NCBI GenBank assembly: GCA_037355855.1
Contig: CM074759.1
Coordinates: 2,728,001-2,792,000, forward strand
DNA from: Pseudo-nitzschia pungens
Taxonomy: Eukaryota; Bacillariophyta; Bacillariophyceae; Bacillariales; Bacillariaceae
DNA: 64,000 nt
Direction of reading: 5' to 3'
Made by a program: the position numbers and the translations under genes. Of the stretch, positions 31,212-40,536 are shown one piece after another (within the stretch, counting starts at the first letter, position 1; each line of letters starts with the position of its first letter). Under the pieces are notes generated by a model that saw only the letters and a list, made by a program, of their open reading frames with translations, was not told the DNA's origin and searched no databases.

Positions 31212-33316
31212 ATTTGCGCATCGCGCATTTTGTCCGACGTTCCGATGTTCCAGTACTAAAAATACGTAGATTTCTACACAACTTTACCATGCGATATCTC
31301 GCTCCCTTTTACACCACCAATCACAACCCCAGGACCTACATGTATTAACCAAGACCTGCGCTCTTTGTTTCTGCTATTGGTTCAGTTGCTGGCTGCTTCT
31401 TTTGGTTGATTTGGTTGCCAATTCACCACTCGGCCGATCGATCCGCAGCAACAACCAAAACAAAACCGACACCTAATTTTCTACAGCACCTCCAGTACCG
31501 ATTCTACAGCGATTCGAAAATACTTCTACTACGTAATACTGTTGCCGTCTTACTGTTGCCGTCTGTACTGCTTCGATCTGTTTCCAAGCTCCACCCTCAA
31601 GGCCCTTAAGTATATATTATACTTAATGTTCTACATTGTTTCCAAGCTTCCTAAGTGATTTCCACTTAACGTTCTACATTCTTCAAGGTTCCTTGCTAAG
31701 TCCCCTAAGTCTTTTCAAGGTGTAGTTCACGAACAGCCCCTTCCACTCCCCAAAGCCGCTAAGTACAGTTTGCTTAAGGCTCCACCACCTACATAACCTC
31801 TCAGGTGTACTGTATAAATGTCATCTGTTTCCAAGTCTACTGCCCTGATGGACCCTAAGTGTTTTCGCTTATGGTCCTACTGTTTCCTGACCCAAGCCCT
31901 AAAGCCACTAAGTACAGTTTGCTTAAGGCTCCCCTACCTACATATACCTCTCAGATGCATTCTTCAACTGTCATCTTGTTTCAGTAAATGTCATCTGTTT
32001 CCAAGTCTACTGCCCTGATGGACCCTAAGTGTTTTCGCTTATGGTCCTACTGTTTCCTGACCCAAGCCCTAAAGCCACTAAGTACAGTTTGCTTAAGGCT
32101 CCCCTACCTACATATACCTCTCAGATGCATTCTTCAACTGTCATCTGTTTTCAAGTCTACTGCCCTGATGGACCATAAGTGTTTTCGCTTATGGTCCTAC
32201 TGTTTCCTTACCCAAGCCCCAAAGCCGCTAAGTACAGCTTGCTTAAGGCTCTCCTACCTACATATACCTCTCAGATGCACACTTCAACTGTCATCTGTTT
32301 TCAAGTCTACTGCCCTGCTGGACCATAAGTGTTTCTCACTTAAGGTCCTACTATTTCCTGACCCAAGCCCCAAAGCCGCTAAGTACAGCTTGCTTAAGGC
32401 TCTCCTACCTACATAACCCTCTCAGATGCACACTTCAACTGTCATCTGTTTTCAAGTCTACTGCCCTGATAGTCCATAATTGTTTTTGATTATGGACCTA
32501 CTGTTTTTATGACCCAAGCCCCAAAGCTGCTAAGTACATGTTACTTAACGCACCACCACCTACATATACCCCTCCAGTTCACAGTACAGCAGAGACCTGT
32601 TTTCAAGCCTACAGCCCTGATGGTCCATAAGTGTTTTCACTTAAAGGCCCTGTTTCCAAGCTACTACAGGAGAGCAAGTTCAAGTTCGAACAGAAGGCCA
32701 GCTGTTACGAATTTGAATTTGGTAGTAGGCTCCACCGCCTCTACGTGTCTCCTACTACGAAGTTCGAACAGAAGGACAGCTGTTACGAATTTGGTAGTAG
32801 GCTCCGTACTATATGTACCATACAGTGGTAAGGAATGTGTTTGGGGCACTCGCATTACTGATGCTGCAATACAGCATGCAGAGACCAGTTTTGCTTGCGT
32901 CAGCTGACCACTTGCATTACAGATACTATGTATCTAGGCAAGGGTTTTGCTTGTGTCAGCTGACCACTCCAAGCATCACTGATGCTGTACAGTGGCATTC
33001 AAGGGACAGTTTTGCTTGTGTTTTCCCTTTCACGTTCTTGTTACCCCGTCTCCTGTACGCTTTGCAACAGCTGTGTCTGTTGTGCTCTGGACTGGTTCGT
33101 TTTTTTCCTGTTTCTTACCAAGGTTCGTTTGCAAAATAGCCGTCTTTACAACCTGGGGCCTATTCCCCATGGTTGAGGCGGCGCGTCGTTCTACAACTTG
33201 GGGCCTAACCTCTCTTCGATTGAGGCGACGATAAAGTCTGGTTACAGACTGAGTAGCTTTTAACCACCTTCGGTGGATTTTCCTACTTAAATAAGTATAT
33301 TATTATTATTATTATC
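31212..33316 (+). mobile_element. Family A element A3, full length
   Basis: The best uninterrupted copy, 2.1 kb. 5' end atttgcgcatcgcgc; conserved 5' block (31212-31440); CAA/CAG-rich stretch; hairpin block with ttaagtata/tatacttaa (about 31604-31625) and taagtg/cacttaa (about 31650-31675); four to five ~150 bp units (31750-32560) each with two hairpins; a third domain with the direct repeat cagctgttacgaattt (32640-32810); gcattactgatgctg repeats (32850-33000); and the LINE-like 3' tail (33150-33316) with (tta)n. A frame through the 150 bp units stays open for 142 codons at 31988-32416, but indels of 1 bp between units argue against coding. Confidence 0.8.
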
Positions 33317-33382
33317 ATGTTACTGTGCATGTTACTGTGCATGTTACTGTGCATGTTACTGTGCATGTTACTGTGCATGTTC
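33317..33382 (+). repeat. 12-bp minisatellite, right part
   Basis: About five copies of catgttactgtg directly after the A3 tail, the same phase family as 31105-31211. Confidence 0.85.
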
Positions 33383-33682
33383 TTGGCTCTGGTATCTGCC
33401 GGATCCACCATGGTCAATCGTTATTCTGATAAAAAGTGATTTTTTAAAGAGATTGGAAAGGCGCTCAAACAATTGGTTTCCACTAGCAAAACAGCACACT
33501 ATAAGAGGTTGTAGTAATTTCTTTCCTACAGAATAATTTTTATTTCTGGTATGTGTACCTTCCCTGCACGCTCAGTGTACCTTCGTGTAAATTGGTTACA
33601 TTTTGGGCGCGCACTGGACCAGTCTCAATTGTTATCGCACTCGTAGTAAAATGCCACATTACTGAATATATGGATAATCTTA
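33383..33682. other. No feature seen
   Basis: No open frame, repeat or recognisable element was found in this stretch. Confidence 0.3.
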
Positions 33683-33773
33683 CTACAAAATTCTTATCAG
33701 CTGTCCCCCGGTTCTACGTCCCCGACTACTAATTTCTACTGAAACCCGGGGACAGCTGATAAGAATTCTGTAG
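33683..33773. mobile_element. 91-bp palindromic MITE, copy 1
   Basis: CTACAAAATTCTTATCAGCT...AGCTGATAAGAATTCTGTAG flanked by TA (33681-33682, 33774-33775). Ends related to the 506 bp MITE at 19273. Confidence 0.8.
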
Positions 33774-33803
33774 TAGAGCGGGAAGTACGTCTGATACTTC
33801 GTA

Positions 33804-33894
33804 CTACGGAATTCCTATCAGCTGTCCCCCGGCTTCCGTAGAAACGAGTAGTTGGGGATGTAGAACCGGGGGACAGCTGATAGGAATTTTGTAG
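33804..33894. mobile_element. 91-bp palindromic MITE, copy 2, inverted relative to copy 1
   Basis: CTACGGAATTCCTATCAGCT...AGCTGATAGGAATTTTGTAG flanked by TA (33802-33803, 33895-33896). Its loop is the reverse complement of the copy 1 loop with a few changes. Only 30 bp separate the two copies. Confidence 0.8.
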
Positions 33895-33896
33895 TA

Positions 33897-34340
33897 CTTA
33901 ACTGTCACGCGACCCAACGCGACCTATTTCTAAGAAAAGCGTGCCTGAATTATGCTACGCGCAACCTTTTCCTTTATTTTCGCGAGGTTTCTTCAAAGTT
34001 TTTCTCAACCCCCCCACCTCGCGACAAAAATACTATGCTACCATACCATGCTACCCTTGCTAAGATACTATGCTACCGCCAGGGTAGGGTCACTGGTGTA
34101 CAATAGGGTTGGAGGCTGGAACGCAGATACGACAAACGAAGTCGAAGGGAACGCAGATAGGGTACTCGTATTTTGAGTTGAAATTTTTTGCTTGGTACGC
34201 TAATAGGTAAAAAACCAAAATGGGGATAAATTCGGTACGCAGATCTGGTAATGAAAACAGATGATATTTTCGTCTCTATTCACATATTCAGTAACTAATT
34301 ATTTTAATGATGCTCAACAGTATTTAACAGTACTAGGGCA
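33897..34340. other. Unassigned, with a small B-family fragment
   Basis: About 34028-34110 matches the B core (gctaagatactatgctaccgcc, gggtcactggtgtacaata). The rest, including gaacgcagata repeated near 34120-34155, is not recognised. Confidence 0.4.
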
Positions 34341-34362
34341 ATATTTATTGCGTGCAAAATAT

Positions 34363-34485
34363 CATGCACACGTGCAAAATAACATGCACGATAAGATGCA
34401 CGATAAGATGCACGATAAGATGCACGATAACATACACGATAACATACACAATAACATGCACGGTATCATGCACAGTAACAAATAA
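34363..34485 (-). repeat. 12-bp minisatellite, inverted arm
   Basis: About nine degenerate copies of gataacatgcac, the reverse complement family of the gttactgtgcat array at 31.1 kb. It ends in cagtaacaaataataataatagtacc. Confidence 0.75.
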
Positions 34486-34489
34486 TAAT

Positions 34490-35105
34490 AATAGTACCTT
34501 AAGTAACAATTTCCAACTGTCAAGACGATAATTAAAATGTTTACTTAAGTAACCGTCTCCAAATGGTTACCAGTAAATATCAATCACATATTAAGATGGA
34601 GATTCAATTTAACACGGTTGACTGGGTTAGTATTTAACACGTAGATTCAAAAATCTTCTGTACCCGGTTGAACCGGTCCGGTCAACTCCCCCGGTAACCC
34701 GGTCAACCCAGTACTAACCTTACCCCATACAAATGGGTACAAACAGGTACTGCAACCGGGTTGTACCAGGTGGACTGCCCGTTTGTACCCAGTCGGCCCG
34801 GTAAAGAAGATATTTGAATCTACGTGTTAAATTTTTAACTATTAACCTGGTCGACCGTGTTAAATTTAAGTAACGATTTCACTTTAAAACATTTAAGACG
34901 GAAATTCAATTTAACACGGAGAATAGTTTAATTATTTAACACGTAGATTCAAAAATCTACGGGAACCAGTCGGCCCGGTAAAGAAGATTTTTGAATCTAC
35001 GTGTTAAATTTTTAACTATTAACCCGGTGTTAATGTGTATTGAAAATTTAATACGGTGATTGATATTTACCGTACGTTGATAGTCCGAAATTGTTACTTA
35101 AGGTG
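34490..35105. mobile_element. Foldback element with nested inverted repeats
   Basis: Outer arms ccttaagtaacaattt (34497-34512) and aaattgttacttaagg (about 35087-35102). Inside, gattcaatttaacacgg and ttaacacgtagattcaaaaatct occur in both orientations (34600-34670, 34815-34860, 34900-34960, 34980-35030). A GC-rich centre holds many accggt/cccggt words. No coding capacity was seen. Confidence 0.6.
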
Positions 35106-35111
35106 TATTTT

Positions 35112-35265
35112 TTGTTATCGTGCATGTTAATGTGCATGTTATTGTGCATGTTATTGTGTATATTATTGTGTATATTATTGTATATTATTGTGTACTTCGT
35201 ATATTATTGTGTATATTATCGTGTATATTATCTTGTATATTATCTTGTATATTATCGTGTATATA
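35112..35265 (+). repeat. 12-bp minisatellite, right arm
   Basis: gttattgtgcat-type units decaying to ttattgtgtata. Inverse of the array at 34363-34485, so the foldback element is bracketed by inverted minisatellite arms. Confidence 0.75.
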
Positions 35266-35341
35266 GATATGCTAATTTCACTTAAACCACGTCATTCCCG
35301 TGCGGAATGTTATTGCAATCATGATTTGTTTGATTGTTATT

Positions 35342-35492
35342 GAGCGATTCCCGAAACTAATATGCACATGTAATATTACATTGTTCGTGACATGGCACAC
35401 ATACATCTATGTGCTCACACACACAGAAATAAGAATCTTTTGGAAATTAGATTCCAAATGCCTAAATGCCCTTTATGTTTTCAGGATCACTC
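35342..35492. mobile_element. Harbinger-type MITE, 151 bp
   Basis: Ends GAGCGATTCCCGAAAC and (inverted) GAGTGATCCTGAAAAC, flanked by att (35339-35341, 35493-35495). The ends match those of the adjacent Harbinger element, 18 bp away. Confidence 0.75.
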
Positions 35493-35889
35493 ATTTCAAT
35501 CATCAACATTGAGTGATTCCTGAAAACATTAATTGCATTAAAAGTTTATATAATAACGGTCGGTTTAGGTTTTCGGGAGACGATTTAGTCCTAATTAATG
35601 CAAATAATGCAAAATCAAAATCAGATTATGACAGAGGGTGCACCTCCTCCTTCATAATCTGATACTCTGAAAAAATTCCCAACGGAATCTAAAAATCAAA
35701 AAACTGATCCAAATTTTAGTCGGGGAAGGGATGTCAGTCATTGAAAAAATTTCGAACATGTGTTTTGTAAATCGTCAACTTGTGTTTCAAATTTGATAAC
35801 ATGTGTACCTCTTGCATTCGGTTAATTGTTTCCCTGAATTGCTTATCGATCACTCGTTTTGGAACTGCTGTTCATCCTTGCAGAGCAAA

Positions 35890-36900
35890 ATGCCTGGAAA
35901 AGGAAGAAAACATGGTGCTGGCAACTATGGCAATGATGAGCTGACTCACATGTTTGCTTGTTTGGAAGAAGTCTTACCCATCGGACCCGACGAGTGGCAG
36001 GCAGTGGCTGATAAACATTCGGAAAAGTTCCCCGGAAGAGACATCGATTCAATTAGAAGAAAATTCGCAACATACCATCGCAAAACTATACCCACTGGAG
36101 ATCCAAAGTGTCCCTGGTATGTCAAAGAGGCAAAGAGGATCAAGTATTTGATTGGTCAGAAGGCAGAGTTTGGAGATGGCCAAGACGTGTTTGATATCGA
36201 GACCGGAGACTTTAATAACACGCGTTCTGAAACCATGGAAAATGGAATAATTGATACTGAACAGCAAGCAATGTCGGCAACAACAACCCAACAACAATTT
36301 GAAGCTGGTCCCCCTCTTCGACAACCATCACAATATTCACAACAACGTTCACAACTCACGATGGACGCCGAAGACGCCGATGACGACGCGTCTTCACTTG
36401 TACCAACAGATACTGAAGTTGCTGAAGTTGCAATACCAAGAGGAGCAGCGAGAGGAGCAGCGAGAGGAGCAACACCAATCCCCATGTCTGTTTCAACTGG
36501 CGCGACGCCTACAAAACAGCAAAGAGCATCAAGCCCTTCTACTTCTACTCCATCGACGTCTTCAAAGAGATCCTATAGAACAATGAGATCAATTGCTGCT
36601 GAAGATCCAATTGTTCAAGTCTTCCAAAGGCAAATGGAAGAATCGCGCGCTGACAGACTAGAGGCCAGGCTTGACAGACTAGCTCGCGCTGAAGAAGCAA
36701 ACAAAGCAAGAGAAGCACAAAGAGAAGAGAGGGAGGCGGCCAGGTTAGAAGCACGAGAAGACAGACGTTTGTTGTTAGAAGCGTTTCGGATTGCCGTAAC
36801 TCAGCAAGGAACTCAGGGACGAAATACGAGTAAGAGGAAGAAACATAAACATAAGCGCTCCAGCAGTAGTAGTAGTAGTAGTAGTAGCGACAGTGAATAA
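35890..36900 (+). CDS. Myb/SANT-like protein of the Harbinger element
   Basis: 336 codons from MPGKGRKHG (35890). The frame is open upstream to 35803 but that part is poorly protein-like. Residues ~15-90 are a SANT/Myb-like helix set (NDELTHMFACLEEVLP, DEWQAVADKHSEKFPGR, DIDSIRRKFATYHRK). Then comes a Gln/Asp/Ala-rich linker with GAARGAARGA, and a long charged helix (QMEESRADRLEARLDRLARA onward) likely to be a coiled coil. The end is Lys/His-rich followed by a Ser run. In PIF/Harbinger systems this partner binds the ends and brings the transposase to the nucleus; that role is inferred from family knowledge. The frame is intact. Confidence 0.8.
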   Translation: MPGKGRKHGAGNYGNDELTHMFACLEEVLPIGPDEWQAVADKHSEKFPGRDIDSIRRKFATYHRKTIPTGDPKCPWYVKEAKRIKYLIGQKAEFGDGQDVFDIETGDFNNTRSETMENGIIDTEQQAMSATTTQQQFEAGPPLRQPSQYSQQRSQLTMDAEDADDDASSLVPTDTEVAEVAIPRGAARGAARGATPIPMSVSTGATPTKQQRASSPSTSTPSTSSKRSYRTMRSIAAEDPIVQVFQRQMEESRADRLEARLDRLARAEEANKAREAQREEREAARLEAREDRRLLLEAFRIAVTQQGTQGRNTSKRKKHKHKRSSSSSSSSSSDSE

Positions 36901-37202
36901 GGAATAAGTAACACCAACGAAACGAATCGAAACCACCACCGACCAAACGAATCCTAATGAATCGAATCGATATATCCGGATAAATCCATTGAGGAGGAAC
37001 GTTATATCCGGTTCGACCGATTGAAGAACGTTAGAAAGAATCGATATTATGATTAATATTTGGATTAATTTAAGTGCATTAAATGAATTTGTCAATTATT
37101 TAACTCCAGAGCACCTCTCTTCGGTTTGTTTATCGATCTTAAGGGAGTATTTTTTTTGTCAAGAGACGTGTTTGCCTTGTTGTTGACGCTATTAGCGCTT
37201 GT

Positions 37203-38342
37203 TTATTCCTCCGAGGACGATGGATCGAAAAAATTGTTGGCATTAACAGTGGGTATAAGGTTGTAAGAAAAGAATCCAGGTGTATCACTCACAAAAGTGT
37301 TCCGAATGGTGTTGATCCCTATCTTGCTTGTCTGATAATTGTACAAGTGAATAACAAGGAAGAGTATCACTTTCCTTTCTTCTATTTGCATTCGGTCTTT
37401 TAACCGGGGGAATCCTCCTTGTATCTGACGCATCCCCCACTCAGATAATTGTCGACAGCTTGTTGCAGCTCGGTTCAGTGCAACTCCAGCCGGTGTGTCT
37501 GGATCTCTTTGAGAACTTTTAATTAGGAAATCCTTGGATCCTACATTGAACGCAGAGTCAACTACCACTCTGGCTTTGAACCGGTCATAGATGTGCTCCA
37601 TTTTTCCATATAAGCCATAATCAGCTTGTGTACTATCGTGCCAACTGCCCGGACAATTAAGCGTACACGCCCTGATCAAACCGTCAGGACCGAAGATAAG
37701 AACAGAGTTGACGTGTGTGTTTGATGTCGAACCATTGTGGAATCTGTTTTGAATCCTCCAATTACAAGACCTCTGTAAATCAAGTTTAAGTCCATCGCAA
37801 GCTGCCCAGACTCAATGCTGTCCTAATAGTGGATACTTGGCACCGATAACTTTGATATAATTTTCGATTTCTTCTTTATCTGGCAATCGAACGGAGGCAG
37901 AAGGATCCTTTTGTATTGCAAAAAGAAGTACTCTCCTGCCAAATATAAGCCATTTATACATAGGAGTGGCAGTTAATCCAAACGCTAGACTAATCGATCT
38001 TGCTGCTGATCCACGCGTTCGAAACCAGTACAACACTAGCCCAAGACAACCCACAGCATCCATGTCGTGTCTTCGACCTTTCACCTTCTCGGGTTTGCGA
38101 ACAACGCATCTTGTTGTCTCATTGTATGTATACATGTCAAAATAGGGTTCGAAGATAGCAAGCAGTTCGTGAAAGACTTTATGATCCATTCCGCAACAGT
38201 TGAGAAAGGCTTGATCGTCCCCAGATCCAAACATGTAAGCGAATGGGGATGATGTGTACCTACGGATGGAGATTTGAGGGTTTCTTCTGTCTCGTCTTCT
38301 TTTATCTTCAGGGGATAACTGCCTATAATTGTAATCAGGCAT
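37203..38342 (-). pseudogene. PIF/Harbinger transposase with a single nonsense codon
   Basis: One minus-strand frame runs from 38342 (MPDYNYRQLS; an earlier ATG at 38396 is possible) to 37203, broken only by TGA at 37812-37814. N-terminal helices (AFLNCCGMDHKVFHELLAIF) and GLTATPMYKWLIFGRRVL belong to the DNA-binding half. After the stop come WAACDGLKLDL (first Asp), NCPGSWHDS (second Asp, the Harbinger PGS.HDS box), VVVDSAF, and LSEWGMRQIQGGFPRLK (third acidic residue, Glu). The C-terminus is Asn/Ser-rich. Without suppression of TGA the product lacks all three catalytic residues. The stop is probably a recent mutation of a Cys or Trp codon in QH_VWAA. Confidence 0.85.
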
Positions 38343-38837
38343 TCTATATTTCTTATAGTAGTAATAGAAAAAAATCATTTCGAGTGTTGACACCATTGTA
38401 CTAGTTCTAATTCAGCAGGAGGAGAGGCTGTCGATTCGATTGTGGATTTGTCGATCGATTCGGTTGTTCGAAAAAGATAAAGATTAAATTAATTTGACAG
38501 AGGACAACCCCCCCCCTGTTGTTAAGGATAAAAAGTTGGTCTTTTTTCGTGTTCGGAACAGAGCCGGCCTGCTATAGAGGTTCGGCTAATGACTTTTTTT
38601 TGTTTTTGGAAAGTGAATTCCAAATTCCAAAATGATATAAACAGGCACGAACGGAATCGACCGTTAAACTCTCAACTCTCATTCTTTAGCCGTTGGGTGC
38701 GCAAAAAAATAAACGTTGTTTAATGCGATTTAATTAATACTTTAGGTAATTTGTGTTTTCAGGAATCACTCATTCCGCGCTTGCATCCTGCAATTTGGCG
38801 TTTCCCATGTCTCGCCCAACAATATTTTGACATTCAG

Positions 38838-39536
38838 ATGGGTGGGAAAAAATGGTAAGAACTCAACAACTGAACCTGAAAAGGCTGGGACGACCTAAAC
38901 ATTTCGTTTCGCAGCAAACGCAACAGCAATAATTCGATTTTACGTGTCTTTGTGACTGAAGCGACGGCGGCTACGACTCACGTGATTTTTCCCCTCCTCG
39001 ATCCCTTACAGACTAAGCGCAGACGACCCAAGGCCTCTTCGGCTGGTGCCACACCGCCTGAGGATCTAATCGACGAAAAAAGGCGTAAGGAAATCCTGCT
39101 GTGTTTCAAAACAGCAATAGACGCACTAAATCAAAAGAGAGATGAAACGAATACGAAAACCAACAGTAGCAAACTCTTGCCCATTTCATACGCAAAAAAG
39201 GGCCTTAAACAATTAAATTTGGGGGGCCTAAAATCTGAGGACATCAAATCATATTTTGACGACAGTCGGTTGGAAAAACTCGACGATTGTATGTTCTTGC
39301 GATTCGCGGCGTTTGCGTCTATTCAATTGGAAAAATCGAGTAGAGCATTCCGTTTGATGGACGAAGCCAAAAAGGGAGTTGTTGTTTTCGAGGATTTGCG
39401 GCGCGTTTGTTCAGAACTAGGAGAAGAGATAACCGACGGAGAGTTGATAGAAATGATTGAATTTTCTGACGCCTCAGGAGAGGGAATGTTGCGTCCAAGA
39501 GACTTTTTTCGTATTGCTCATGATGTGAATCTTTAG
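38838..39536 (+). CDS. Divergent centrin-like EF-hand protein
   Basis: The main exon holds a centrin-type C-terminal half: RAFRLMDEAKKGVVVFEDLRRVCSELGEEITDGELIEMIEFSD then GEGMLRPRDFFRIAHD, matching centrin helix spacing. The EF loops are degenerate (loop positions 3 and 5 are A/K in one, S/E in the other), so calcium binding is doubtful. The N-terminal half (DEKRRKEILLCFKTAIDALN) is poorly conserved. I propose a 17-nt first exon (38838-38854, MGGKK), a 60-nt intron GTAAGA...CGCAG (38855-38914), and an in-frame second exon; a further 60-nt intron ending TTACAG at about 39010 is possible. Stop TAG 39534-39536. Centrins act at basal bodies, spindle poles or nuclear pores. Likely host gene. Confidence 0.55.
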
Positions 39537-40127
39537 CAAGTTTTCGCTTTCGAAAGTGAAGACAACGATGCTATAGAATCACTACGTGTCTGCTGTTCCG
39601 TGAGATGGAGTGCATTATTATCAGCAAGCAGTATTCAACAATAATTACGAAAAATACGAAGTAACCTTAATCATCGCAATACCCAAAACTAAGTCTTTGG
39701 GTCTTTTTGTGTGGATCAGTGCACATCCCAACAGCAAAGATCAGTTATCCGAGCACGAGTAAGGTACCAGGTAACCTTGATGTACGATGTGAGTACGTGC
39801 GTTAGGTCGGCCGAATCGGTGTTGTGAATGATGGTTTTCTGTTATTTTGGTGGTTCAAATTGTAAAGAAAGCGAGCTCTACTTTGATTCATCGAAACAGC
39901 GACTTCCTGTCTCGTATGCCCCGTGGCAGAAAATCACACCGCGACTGTTATCGTCTACGGTACAGGTCAGGTAACTTACCTGTCAAAAATCAAAATGGAT
40001 CACGTTTACGAAAATGTATCCCGTCAAGTGACAGCATCTTTGCTTTTGGCAATATCTCCTCACATGCACCACCTCTGTTCAAAGAAAAGACATCATCTAT
40101 TAGCTAACACTCTACTCTACAATGCTC
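39537..40127. other. No gene seen between the centrin-like gene and the PiggyBac region
   Basis: Short frames only. Probably the 3' flank of the centrin-like gene. Confidence 0.3.
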
Positions 40128-40143
40128 TATCCCTTAATCGGAT
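40128..40143 (+). repeat. Candidate inverted repeat bracketing the PiggyBac gene, left arm
   Basis: TATCCCTTAATCGGAT, perfect inverse of 43717-43732 on the other side of the transposase gene. TTAA, the PiggyBac target, lies inside both arms (40134-40137 and 43723-43726). Whether these are the element ends is not settled. Confidence 0.5.
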
Positions 40144-40536
40144 CCTACGGCCACAGCCGTATTTCGACCCATATTTCAGGGGTTCAAAAGAAAGTCTTAA
40201 CTCTCTCCAATATTTAATCTGATGTTATATTCTTATTCAGCATAAAATTTTGGTCTAGAAAACACTTTGTCAGGGGTCCGAACTCCCAATATTGGGTGCT
40301 CTACGAGCAGCAGCAGCAGCGCGCTAATCACTATTTTGGCAATAGCCGTAAAAACTCAAATATTCATATCACCATGGGAATTAATTTAAACGAGGCACTT
40401 CCTGGCCACCAATTACGGATCCGAGGACACCATTCTCTCCGTCTACTCAAGGGCTACAATTCGAGCCATTTGCGGCTCAATTCCTCCATAAACTGAGGAG
40501 ATACGGACTGATTTTGTAATTCGGTATCGTTCCATC

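Larger units (their letters stand above)
35511..38771. mobile_element. PIF/Harbinger transposon, two genes
   Basis: 3261 bp. Inverted ends GAGTGATTCCTGAAAACA (18 bp), 3-bp TSD att (35508-35510, 38772-38774). It carries the expected pair of genes in convergent orientation: a Myb/SANT-like DNA-binding protein (35890-36900, plus) and a DDE transposase (37203-38342, minus). The transposase has one nonsense codon. Confidence 0.85.

Noticed and set aside
31988..32416. Open frames of 142-203 codons through the 150 bp units of family A (also 4797-5246, 12062-12452, 56979-57590)
   Set aside because: The unit is close to 150 bp so frames stay open by chance. Unit spacings of 149-151 bp break the frame, base changes follow stem pairing, and there is no consistent start or domain.
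37812..37814. TGA as a sense codon, since many broken element genes carry a single in-frame TGA (26142, 37812, 46174, 48849, 56349, 63669)
   Set aside because: The intact SGNH gene and other frames end at TGA in the right place, and TAA and TAG also occur as single nonsense codons. Ordinary decay explains it.
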